64,000 bases of DNA, from positions 83,385,847-83,449,846 of the forward strand of contig NC_087064.1 of assembly GCF_963678635.1 (NCBI RefSeq). The letters run 5' to 3'. A program made the position numbers and the translations under genes. This stretch comes from Symsagittifera roscoffensis (lineage: Eukaryota; Xenacoelomorpha; Acoela; Convolutidae). The notes beneath the pieces are model-generated. The model saw nothing but the letters and a program-made list of their open reading frames with translations, was not told the DNA's origin and made no database searches. Of the stretch, positions 1 through 12,300 are shown one piece after another (position 1 is the stretch's first letter; the number at the start of each line of letters is the position of its first letter).

Positions 1-263
1 TTCTCTCACCACTGACCACACAACCAAAGTTGAAACTATGAAATTTTCTTAAACACAAAAATCTGCAAAAAAATTTTTTCCCTTGGCAGATTTTCGCAAC
101 AGTCTATGGTAAAAAAACACCACCTATTTCCTCAAGAGTTTAAAATTTCATTGAAGTAGAATTTCAGTCCAGTCTTTACGAATTTATTTGGTAAAAGATA
201 ACAACAGAGGAGGAAAAAAATCGTTTTAAGCTCGTGATGGCAAAAAAAACTGATTGAAAAACG

Positions 264-458
264 GGCTCTTTTTCTTTTTCCCCCCACCTGCAAAGTTTTA
301 CGAGTAAAAAATATTTTCACTTTGTTCGATTGTTATGAAAATTGACATACCGACTAACTAGTTTATGACAAACATATTCGGTTTTCATAATTAACCTTGT
401 AAAACCACCCGTTACACCATGAAACTCATGTTCGTGTGAGGTGGGCGGAAAAAGAGCC
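264..458 (+). mobile_element. hAT-like MITE embedded in each array-1 unit (first complete copy)
   Basis: The element begins GGCTCTTTTTC and ends GGAAAAAGAGCC. These ends are inverted repeats of each other and match the free-standing copies at 16,898, 17,214, 18,309 and 19,101. It is the example copy for the whole array; the same element recurs every ~574 bp. Its flanks do not match each other: GAAAAACG on the left and AAGGTGAG on the right. A normal insertion would have identical 8-mers, so this copy is best read as a recombinant between two insertions. It has no coding capacity. Confidence 0.85.
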
Positions 459-837
459 AAGGTGAGTTAATATATAGACTATTCGACTCAAATTTGCGGT
501 ATAATCGTTGATTTTACGAAGTTGTATAGGAGGAAAAAACTGTTTGTAATTTACTAATTAACGCAAATGCCAATTTCTCTCACCACTGACCACACAACCA
601 AAGTTGAAACTATGAAATTTTCTTAAGCACAAAAATCTGCAAAAAAATTTTTTCCCTTGGCAGATTTTCGCAACAGTCTATGGTAAAAAAACACCACCTA
701 TTTCCTCAAGAGTTTAAAATTTCATTGAAGTAGAATTTCAGTCCAGTCTTTACGAATTTATTTGGTAAAAGATAACAACAGAGGAGGAACAAAATCGTTT
801 TAAGCTCGTGATGGCAAAAAAAACTGATTGAAAAACG
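459..837 (+). repeat. Non-transposon segment of the array-1 unit (first complete copy)
   Basis: This ~379-bp stretch lies between two MITE copies and was probably single-copy DNA before amplification. It starts CCAAGGTGAGTTAA, a good match to a splice donor. It holds a plus-strand open frame starting ATGCCAATTT that is interrupted in nearly all units by TAA in TTTTCTTAA and by TAG in GAAGTAGAATTT. No recognisable domain was seen. Confidence 0.8.
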
Positions 838-3800
838 GGCTCTTTTTCCTTTTCCCCCCACCTGCAAAGTTTTACGAGTAAAAATGTTTTTCACTTTGTT
901 CGATTGTTATGAAAATTGACATACCGACTAACTAGTTTATGAAAAACATATTCGGTTTTCATAATTAACCTTGTAAAACCACCCGTTACACCATGAAACT
1001 CATGTTCGTGTGAGGTGGGAGGAAAAAGAGCCAAGGTGAGTTAATATATAGACTATTCGACTGAAATTTGCGGTATAATCGTTGCTTTTACCAAGTTGTA
1101 TAGCAGGAAAAAACTGTTTGTAATTTACTAATTAACGCAAATGCCAATTTCTCTCACCACTGACCACACAACCAAAGTTGAAACTATGAAATTTTCTTAA
1201 ACACAAAAATCTGCAAAAAAATTTTTTCCCTTGGCAGATTTTCGCAACAGTCTATGGTAAAAAACACCACCTATTTCCTCAAGAGTTTAAAATTTCATTG
1301 AAGTAGAATTTCAGTCCAGTCTTTACGAATTTGTTTGGTAAAAGATAACAACAGAGGAGGAAAAAAATCGTTTTAAGCTCGTGATGGCAAAAAAAACTGA
1401 TTGAAAAACGGGCTCTTTTTCTTTTTCCCCCCACCTGCAAAGTTTTACGAGTAAAAATTATTTTCACTTTGTTCGATTGTTATGAAAATTGACATACCGA
1501 CTAACTAGTTTATGACAAACATATTCGGTTTTCATAATTAACCTTGTAAAACCACCCGTTACACCATGAAACTCATGTTCGTGTGAGGTAGGAGGAAAAA
1601 GAGCCAAGGTGAGTTAATATATAGACTATTCGACTCAAATTTGCGGTATAATCGTTGATTTTACGAAGTTGTATAGGAGGAAAAAACTGTTTGTAATTTA
1701 CTAATTAACGCAAATGCCAATTTCTCTCACCACTGACCACACAACCAAAGTTGAAACTATGAAATTTTCTGAAGCACAAAAATCTGCAAAAAAATTTTTT
1801 CCCTTGGCAGATTTTCGCAACAGTCTATGGTAAAAAAACACCACCTATTTCCTCAAGAGTTTAAAATTTCATTGAAGTAGAATTTCAGTCCAGTCTTTAC
1901 GAATTTATTTGGTAAAAGATAACAACAGAGGAGGAACAAAATCGTTTTAAGCTCGTGATGGCAAAAAAAACTGATTGAAAAACGGGCTCTTTTTCCTTTC
2001 CCCCCACCTGCAAAGTTTTACGAGTAAAAATTTTTTTCACTTTGTTCGATTGTTATGAAAATTGACATACCGACTAACTAGTTTATGAAAAACATATTCG
2101 GTTTTCATAATTAACCTTGTAAAACCACCCGTTACACCATGAAACTCATGTTCGTGTGAGGTGGGAGGAAAAAGAGCCAAGGTGAGTTAATATATAGACT
2201 ATTCGACTCAAATTTGCGGTATAATCGTTGATTTTACCAAGTTGTATAGGAGGAAAAAATTGTTTGTAATTTACTAATTAACGCAAATGCCAATTTCTCT
2301 CACCACTGACCACACAACCAAAGTTGAAACTATGAAATTTTCTTAAACACAAAAATCTGCAAAAAAATTTTTTCCCTTGGCAGATTTTCGCAACAGTCTA
2401 TGGTAAAAAAACACCACCTATTTCCTCAAGAGTTTAAAATTTCATTGAAGTAGAATTTCAGTCCAGTCTTTACGAATTTATTTGGTAAAAGATAACAACA
2501 GAGGAGGAACAAAATCGTTTTAAGCTCGTGATGGCAAAAAAAAACTGATTGAAAAACGGGCTCTTTTTCCTTTTCCCCCCACCTGCAAAGTTTTACGAGT
2601 AAAAATTTTTTTCACTTTGTTCGATTGTTATGAAAATTGACATACCGACTAACTAGTTTATGAAAAACATATTCGGTTTTCATAATTAACCTTGTAAAAC
2701 CACCCGTTACACCATGAAACTCATGTTCGTGTGAGGTGGGAGGAAAAAGAGCCAAGGTGAGTTAATATATAGACTATTCGACTCAAATTTGCGGTATAAT
2801 CGTTGATTTTACCAAGTTGTATAGGAGGAAAAAACTGTTTGTAATTTACTAATTAACGCAAATGCCAATTTCTCTCACCACTGACCACACAACCAAAGTT
2901 GAAACTATGAAATTTTCTTAAACACAAAAATCTGCAAAAAAATTTCTTCCCTTGGCAGATTTTCGCAACAGTCTATGGTAAAAAAACACCACCTATTTCC
3001 TCAAGAGTTTAAAATTTCATTGAAGTAGAATTTCAGTCCAGTCTTTACGAATTTATTTGGTAAAAGATAACAACAGAGGAGGAAAAAAATCGTTTTAAGC
3101 TCGTGATGGCAAAAAAAACTGATTGAAAAACGGGCTCTTTTTCTTTTTCCCCCCACCTGCAAAGTTTTACGAGTAAAAATTATTTTCACTTTGTTCGATT
3201 GTTATGAAAATTGACATACCGACTAACTAGTTTATGACAAACATATTCGGTTTTCATAATTAACCTTGTAAAACCACCCGTTACACCATGAAACTCATGT
3301 TCGTGTGAGGTGGGCGGAAAAAGAGCCAAGGTGAGTTAATATATAGACTATTCGACTCAAATTTGCGGTATAATCGTTGATTTTACGAAGTTGTATAGGA
3401 GGAAAAAACTGTTTGTAATTTACTAATTAACGCAAATGCCAATTTCTCTCACCACTGACCACACAACCAAAGTTGAAACTATGAAATTTTCTTAAGCACA
3501 AAAATCTGCAAAAAAATTTTTTCCCTTGGCAGATTTTCGCAACAGTCTATGGTAAAAAAACACCACCTATTTCCTCAAGAGTTTAAAATTTCATTGAAGT
3601 AGAATTTCAGTCCAGTCTTTACGAATTTATTTGGTAAAAGATAACAACAGAGGAGGAAAAAAATCGTTTTAAGCTCGTGATGGCAAAAAAAACTGATTGA
3701 AAAACGGGCTCTTTTTCTTTTTCCCCCCACCTGCAAAGTTTTACGAGTAAAAATTATTTTCACTTTGTTCGATTGTTATGAAAATTGACATACCGACTAA

Positions 3801-6800
3801 CTAGTTTATGACAAACATATTCGGTTTTCATAATTAACCTTGTAAAACCACCCGTTACACCATGAAACTCATGTTCGTGTGAGGTGGGCGGAAAAAGAGC
3901 CAAGGTGAGTTAATATATAGACTATTCGACTCAAATTTGCGGTATAATCGTTGATTTTACGAAGTTGTATAGGAGGAAAAAACTGTTTGTAATTTACTAA
4001 TTAACGCAAATGCCAATTTCTCTCACCACTGACCACACAACCAAAGTTGAAACTATGAAATTTTCTTAAGCACAAAAATCTGCAAAAAAATTTTTTCCCT
4101 TGGCAGATTTTCGCAACAGTCTATGGTAAAAAAACACCACCTATTTCCTCAAGAGTTTAAAATTTCATTGAAGTAGAATTTCAGTCCAGTCTTTACGAAT
4201 TTATTTGGTAAAAGATAACAACAGAGGAGGAAAAAAATCGTTTTAAGCTCGTGATGGCAAAAAAAACTGATTGAAAAACGGGCTCTTTTTCTTTTTCCCC
4301 CCACCTGCAAAGTTTTACGAGTAAAAATTATTTTCACTTTGTTCGATTGTTATGAAAATTGACATACCGACTAACTAGTTTATGACAAACATATTCGGTT
4401 TTCATAATTAACCTTGTAAAACCACCCGTTACACCATGAAACTCATGTTCGTGTGAGGTGGGAGGAAAAAGAGCCAAGGTGAGTTAATATATAGACTATT
4501 CGACTCAAATTTGCGGTATAATCGTTGATTTTACGAAGTTGTATAGGAGGAAAAAACTGTTTGTAATTTACTAATTAACGCAAATGCCAATTTCTCTCAC
4601 CACTGACCACACAACCAAAGTTGAAACTGAAATTTTCTTAAGCACAAAAATCTGCAAAAAAATTTTTTCCCTTGGCAGATTTTCGCAACAGTCTATGGTA
4701 AAAAAACACCACCTATTTCCTCAAGAGTTTAAAATTTCATTGAAGTAGAATTTCAGTCCAGTCTTTACGAATTTATTTGGTAAAAGATAACAACAGAGGA
4801 GGAAAAAAATCGTTTTAAGCTCGTGATGGCAAAAAAAACTGATTGAAAAACGGGCTCTTTTTCTTTTTCCCCCCACCTGCAAAGTTTTACGAGTAAAAAT
4901 TATTTTCACTTTGTTCGATTGTTATGAAAATTGACATACCGACTAACTAGTTTATGACAAACATATTCGGTTTTCATAATTAACCTTGTAAAACCACCCG
5001 TTACACCATGAAACTCATGTTCGTGTGAGGTGGGCGGAAAAAGAGCCAAGGTGAGTTAATATATAGACTATTCGACTCAAATTTGCGGTATAATCGTTGA
5101 TTTTACGAAGTTGTATAGGAGGAAAAAACTGTTTGTAATTTACTAATTAACGCAAATGCCAATTTCTCTCACCACTGACCACACAACCAAAGTTGAAACT
5201 ATGAAATTTTCTTAAGCACAAAAATCTGCAAAAAAATTTTTTCCCTTGGCAGATTTTCGCAACAGTCTATGGTAAAAAAACACCACCTATTTCCTCAAGA
5301 GTTTAAAATTTCATTGAAGTAGAATTTCAGTCCAGTCTTTACGAATTTATTTGGTAAAAGATAACAACAGAGGAGGAACAAAATCGTTTTAAGCTCGTGA
5401 TGGCAAAAAAAACTGATTGAAAAACGGGCTCTTTTTCCTTTTCCCCCCACCTGCAAAGTTTTACGAGTAAAAATGTTTTTCACTTTGTTCGATTGTTATG
5501 AAAATTGACATACCGACTAACTAGTTTATGAAAAACATATTCGGTTTTCATAATTAACCTTGTAAAACCACCCGTTACACCATGAAACTCATGTTCGTGT
5601 GAGGTGGGAGGAAAAAGAGCCAAGGTGAGTTAATATATAGACTATTCGACTCAAATTTGCGGTATAATCGTTGATTTTACCAAGTTGTATAGGAGGAAAA
5701 AAATGTTTGTAATTTACTAATTAACGCAACTGCCAATTTCTCTCACCACTGACCACACAACCAAAGTTGAAACTATGAAATTTTCTTAAACACAAAAATC
5801 TGCAAAAAAATTTTTTCCCTTGGCAGATTTTCGCAACAGTCTATGGTAAAAAAACACCACCTATTTCCTCAAGAGTTTAAAATTTCATTGAAGTAGAATT
5901 TCAGTCCAGTCTTTACGAATTTATTTGGTAAAAGATAACAACAGAGGAGGAACAAAATCGTTTTAAGCTCGTGATGGCAAAAAAAACTGATTGAAAAACG
6001 GGCTCTTTTTCCTTTTCCCCCCACCTGCAAAGTTTTACGAGTAAAAATGTTTTTCACTTTGTTCGATTGTTATGAAAATTGACATACCGACTAACTAGTT
6101 TATGAAAAACATATTCGGTTTTCATAATTAACCTTGTAAAACCACCCGTTACACCATGAAACTCATGTTCGTGTGAGGTGGGAGGAAAAAGAGCCAAGGT
6201 GAGTTAATATATAGACTATTCGACTCAAATTTGCGGTATAATCGTTGATTTTACCAAGTTGTATAGGAGGAAAAAACTGTTTGTAATTTACTAATTAACG
6301 CAAATGCCAATTTCTCTCACCACTGACCACACAACCAAAGTTGAAACTATGAAATTTTCTTAAACACAAAAATCTGCAAAAAAATTTTTTCCCTTGGCAG
6401 ATTTTCGCAACAGTCTATGGTAAAAAAACACCACCTATTTCCTCAAGAGTTTAAAATTTCATTGAAGTAGAATTTCAGTCCAGTCTTTACGAATTTATTT
6501 GGTAAAAGATAACAACAGAGGAGGAAAAAAATCGTTTTAAGCTCGTGATGGCAAAAAAAACTGATTGAAAAACGGGCTCTTTTTCTTTTTCCCCCCACCT
6601 GCAAAGTTTTACGAGTAAAAATTATTTTCACTTTGTTCGATTGTTATGAAAATTGACATACCGACTAACTAGTTTATGACAAACATATTCGGTTTTCATA
6701 ATTAACCTTGTAAAACCACCCGTTACACCATGAAACTCATGTTCGTGTGAGGTGGGAGGAAAAAGAGCCAAGGTGAGTTAATATATAGACTATTCGACTC

Positions 6801-9165
6801 AAATTTGCGGTATAATCGTTAATTTTACCAAGTTGTATAGGAGGAAAAAACTGTTTGTAATTTACTAATTAACGCAAATGCCAATTTCTCTCACCACTGA
6901 CCACACAACCAAAGTTGAAACTATGAAATTTTCTTAAACACAAAAATCTGCAAAAAAATTTTTTCCCTTGGCAGATTTTCGCAACAGTCTATGGTAAAAA
7001 AACACCACCTATTTCCTCCGAGTTTAAAATTTCATTGAAGTAGAATTTCAGTCCAGTCTTTACGAATTTGTTTGGTAAAAGATAACAACAGAGGAGGAAA
7101 AAAATCGTTTTAAGCTCGTGATGGCAAAAAAAACTGATTGAAAAACGGGCTCTTTTTCTTTTTCCCCCCACCTGCAAAGTTTTACGAGTAAAAATTATTT
7201 TCACTTTGTTCGATTGTTATGAAAATTGACATACCGACTAACTAGTTTATGAAAAACATATTCGGTTTTCATAATTAACCTTGTAAAACCACCCGTTACA
7301 CCATGAAACTCATGTTCGTGTGAGGTGGGAGGAAAAAGAGCCAAGGTGAGTTAATATATAGACTATTCGACTCAAATTTGCGGTATAATCGTTGATTTTA
7401 CGAAGTTGTATAGGAGGAAAAAACTGTTTGTAATTTACTAATTAACGCAAATGCCAATTTCTCTCACCACTGACCACACAACCAAAGTTGAAACTATGAA
7501 ATTTTCTTAAGCACAAAAATCTGCAAAAAAAATTTTTTCCCTTGGCAGATTTTCGCAACAGTCTATGGTAAAAAAACACCACCTATTTCCTCAAGAGTTT
7601 AAAATTTCATTGAAGTAGAATTTCAGTCCAGTCTTTACGAATTTATTTGGTAAAAGATAACAACAGAGGAGGAACAAAATCGTTTTAAGCTCGTGATGGC
7701 AAAAAAAACTGATTGACAAACGGGCTCTTTTTCCTTTTCCCCCCACCTGCAAAGTTTTACGAGTAAAAATTTTTTTCACTTTGTTCGATTGTTATGAAAA
7801 TTGACATACCGACTAACTAGTTTATGAAAAACATATTCGGTTTTCATAATTAACCTTGTAAAACCACCCGTTACACCATGAAACTCATGTTCGTGTGAGG
7901 TGGGAGGAAAAAGAGCCAAGGTGAGTTAATATATAGACTATTCGACTCAAATTTGCGGTATAATCGTTGATTTTACCAAGTTGTATAGGAGGAAAAAACT
8001 GTTTGTAATTTACTAATTAACGCAAATGCCAATTTCTCTCACCACTGACCACACAACCAAAGTTGAAACTATGAATTTTTCTTAAACACAAAAATCTGCA
8101 AAAAAATTTTTTCCCTTGGCAGATTTTCGCAACAGTCTATGGTAAAAAAACACCACCTATTTCCTCAAGAGTTTAAAATTTCATTGAAGTAGAATTTCAG
8201 TCCAGTCTTTACGAATTTATTTGGTAAAAGATAACAACAGAGGAGGAAAAAAATCGTTTTAAGCTCGTGATGGCAAAAAAAACTGATTGAAAAACGGGCT
8301 CTTTTTCTTTTTCCCCCCACCTGCAAAGTTTTACGAGTAAAAATTATTTTCACTTTGTTCGATTGTTATGAAAATTGACATACCGACTAACTAGTTTATG
8401 ACAAACATATTCGGTTTTCATAATTAACCTTGTAAAACCACCCGTTACACCATGAAACTCATGTTCGTGTGAGGTGGGAGGAAAAAGAGCCAAGGTGAGT
8501 TAATATATAGACTATTCGACTCAAATTTGCGGTATAATCGTTGATTTTACGAAGTTGTATAGGAGGAAAAAACTGTTTGTAATTTACTAATTAACGCAAA
8601 TGCCAATTTCTCTCACCACTGACCACACAACCAAAGTTGAAACTATGAAATTTTCTTAAACACAAAAATCTGCAAAAAAATTTTTTCCCTTGGCAGATTT
8701 TCGCAACAGTCTATGGTAAAAAAACACCACCTATTTCCTCAGAGTTTAAAATTTCATTGAAGTAGAATTTCAGTCCAGTCTTTACGAATTTATTTGGTAA
8801 AAGATAACAACAGAGGAGGAAAAAAATCGTTTTAAGCTCGTGATGGCAAAAAAAACTGATTGAAAAACGGGCTCTTTTTCCTTTTCCCCCCACCTGCAAA
8901 GTTTTACGAGTAAAAATTATTTTCACTTTGTTCGATTGTTATGAAAATTGACATACCGACTAACTAGTTTATGAAAAACATATTCGGTTTTCATAATTAA
9001 CCTTGTAAAACCACCCGTTACACCATGAAACTCATGTTCGTGTGAGGAAAAAGAGCCAAGGTGAGTTAATATATAGACTATTCGACTCAAATTTGCGGTA
9101 TAATCGTTGATTTTACGAAGTTGTATAGGAGGAAAAAAGTGTTTGTAATTTACTAATTAACGCAA

Positions 9166-9375
9166 ATGCAAATTTATCTCACCACTGACGACACAACCAA
9201 AGTTGGAACTATGAAATTTTCTAAAGCACAAAAATCTGCAAAAAAAATTTTTTCCCTTGGCAGTTTTTCGCAACAGTCTATGGTAAAAAAACACCACCTA
9301 TTTCCTCAAGCGTTAAAAATTTCATTGAAGTACAATTTCAGTCCAGTCTTTACGAAATTATTTGGTAAAAGATAA
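9166..9375 (+). other. Uninterrupted 69-codon frame in one array-1 unit
   Basis: Only this unit keeps the plus-strand frame of the unit segment open to the natural end at TTTGGTAAAAGATAA. It reads TCTAAAGCAC where most early-half units have TCTTAAACAC, and GAAGTACAATTT where others have GAAGTAGAATTT. The product would be 69 residues, basic, with no recognised domain, signal peptide or membrane segment. The unit sits at the border between the homogeneous left half and the diverged right half of the array. It may be the least decayed copy of an ancestral exon or simply a chance open frame. A 66-codon open version with a different end occurs at 13,176-13,376. I do not claim expression. Confidence 0.25.
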
Positions 9376-12300
9376 CAACAGAGGGGGAAAAAATCGTTTT
9401 AAGCTCGTGATGGCAAAAAAAAACTGATTGAAAAACGGGCTCTTTTTCCTTTTCCCACCTGCAAAGTTTTACTAGAAAAAATTACTTTCACTTTGTTCGA
9501 TTGTTATGAAAATTGACATACCGACTAACTAGTTTGTGACAAACATATTCGGTTTTCATGATTAACCTTGTAAAACCACCCGTTACACCATGAAACTCAT
9601 GTTCGTGTGAGGTGGGAGGAAAAAGAGCCAAGGTGAGTTAATATATAGACTATTCGACTCAAATTTGCGGTATAATCGTTGATTTTACGAAGTTGTATAG
9701 GAAAAAAGTGTTTGTAATATACTAATTAACGCAAATGCCAATTTATCTCACCACTGACCACACAACCAAAGTTGAAACTATGAAATTTTCTAAAGCACAA
9801 AAATCTGCAAAAAAATTTTTTTCCCTTGGCAGATTTTCGCAACAGTCTATGGTAAAAAACACCACCTATTTCCTCAAGAGTTAAAAATTTCATTGAAGTA
9901 AAATTTCAGTCCAGTCTTTACGAATTTATTTGGTAAAAGATAACAACAGAGGAGGAAAAAAATCGTTTTAAGCTCGTGATGGCAAAAAAAACTGATTGAA
10001 AAACGGGCTCTTTTTCCTTTTCCCCCCACCTGCAAAGTTTTACTAGTAAAAATTATTTTCACTTTGTTCGATTGTTATGAAAAATGATATACCGACTAAC
10101 TAGTTTATGACAAACATATTCGGTTTTCATAATTAACTTTGTAAAACCACCAGTTACACCATGAAACTCATGTTCGTGTGAGGTGGGAGGAAAACGAGCC
10201 AAGGTGAGGTAATATATAGACTATTCGACTCAAATTTGCGGTATAATCGTTGATTTTACGAAGTTGTATAGGAGGAAAAAAGTGTTTGTAATTTACTAAT
10301 TAACGCAAATGCCAATTTCTCTCACCACTGACCACACAACCAAAGTTGAAACTATGAAATTTTCTTAAGCACAATTATCTGCAAAAATTTTTTTTTTCCA
10401 TTGGTAGATTTTCGCAACAGTCTATGGTAAAAAATACCACCTATTTCCTCAATAGAGTTTAAAATTTCATTGAAGTAGAATTTCAGTCCAGTCTTTACGA
10501 ATTTATTTGGTAAAAGATAACAACAGAGGAAAAAAATCGTTTTAAGCTCGTGATGGCAAAAAAAACTGATTGAAAAACGGGCTCTTTTTCCTTTTCCCCC
10601 CACCTGCAAAGTTTTACGAGTAAAAATTATTTTCACTTTGTTCGATTGTTATGAAAATTGACATACCGACTAACTAGTTTATGACAAACATATTCGGTTT
10701 TCATAATTAACCTTGTAAAACCACCCGTTACACCATGAAACTCATGTTCGTGTGAGGTGGGAGAAAAAAGAGCCAAGGTGAGTTAATATATAGACTATTC
10801 GACTCAAATTTGCGGTATAATCGTTGATTTTACGAAGTTGTATAGGAGGAAAAAAGTGTTTGTAATTTACTAATTAACGCAAATGCCAATTTATCTCACC
10901 ACTGACCACACAGCCAAAGTTGGAACTATGAAATTTTCTAAAGCACAAAAATCTGCAAAAAAATTTTTTTCCCTTGGCAGATTTTCGCAACAGTCTATGG
11001 TAGAAAAAAACACCACCTATTTCCTCAAGAGTTAAAAATTTCATTGAAGTAGAATTTCAGTCCAGTCTTTACGAATTTATTTGGTAAAAGATAACAACAG
11101 AGGAGGAAAAAAATCGTTTTAAGCTCGTGATGGCAAAAAAAACTGATTGAAAAACGGGCTCTTTTTTCTTTTCCCACCTGCAAAGTTTTACTAGTAAAAA
11201 TTATTTTCACTTTGTTCGATTGTTATGAAAATTGACATACCGACTAACTAGTTTATGACAAACATATTCGGTTTTCATAATTAACCTTGTAAAACCACCC
11301 GTTACACCATGAAACTCATGTTCGTGTGAGGTGGGAGGAAAAGAGCCAAGGTGAGTTAATATATAGACTATTCGACTCAAATTTGCGGTATAATCGTTGA
11401 TTTTACGAAGTTGTATAGGAGGAAAAAAGTGTTTGTAATTTACTAATTAACGCAAATGCCAATTTCTCTCACCACTGACCACACAACCAAAGTTGAAACT
11501 ATGAAATTTTCTTAAGCACAAAAATCTGCAAAAAAATTTTTTCCCTTGGCAGATTTTCGCAACAGTCTATGGTAAAAAATACCACCTATTTCCTCAATAG
11601 AGTTTAAAATTTCATTGAAGTAGAATTTCAGTCCAGTCTTTACGAATTTATTTGGTAAAAGATAACAACAGAGGAAAAAAATCGTTTTAAGCTCGTGATG
11701 GCAAAAAAAAACTGATTGAAAAACGGGCTCTTTTTCCTTTTCCCCCCACCTGCAAAGTTTTACGAGTAAAAATTATTTTCACTTTGTTCGATTGTTATGA
11801 AAATTGACATACCGACTAACTAGTTTATGACAAACATATTCGGTTTTCATAATTAACCTTGTAAAACCACCCGTTACACCATGAAACTCATGTTCGTGTG
11901 AGGTGGGAGGAAAAAGAGCCAAGGTGAGTTAATATATAGACTATTCGACTCAAATTTGCGGTATAATCGTTGATTTTACGAAGTTGTATAGGAGGAAAAA
12001 AGTGTTTGTAATTTACTAATTAACGCAAATGCCAATTTATCTCACCACTGACCACACAACCAAAGTTGGAACTATGAAATTTTCTAAAGCACAAAAATCT
12101 GAAAAAAAATTTTTTTCCCTATGGCAGATTTTCGCAACAGTCTATGGTAAAAAAAACACCACCTATTTCCTCAAAAGTTAAAAATTTCATTGAAGTAGAA
12201 TTTCAGTCCAGTCTTTACGAATTTATTTGGTAAAAGATAACAACAGAGGAGGAAAAAAATCGTTTTAAGCTCGTGATGGCAAAAAAAAACTGATTGAAAA

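Noticed and set aside
132-320. 62-codon minus-strand frame recurring in every array-1 unit
   Set aside because: It runs from the MITE into the unit segment, recurs only because the unit recurs, has no domain or start context, and its length is set by repeat sequence.
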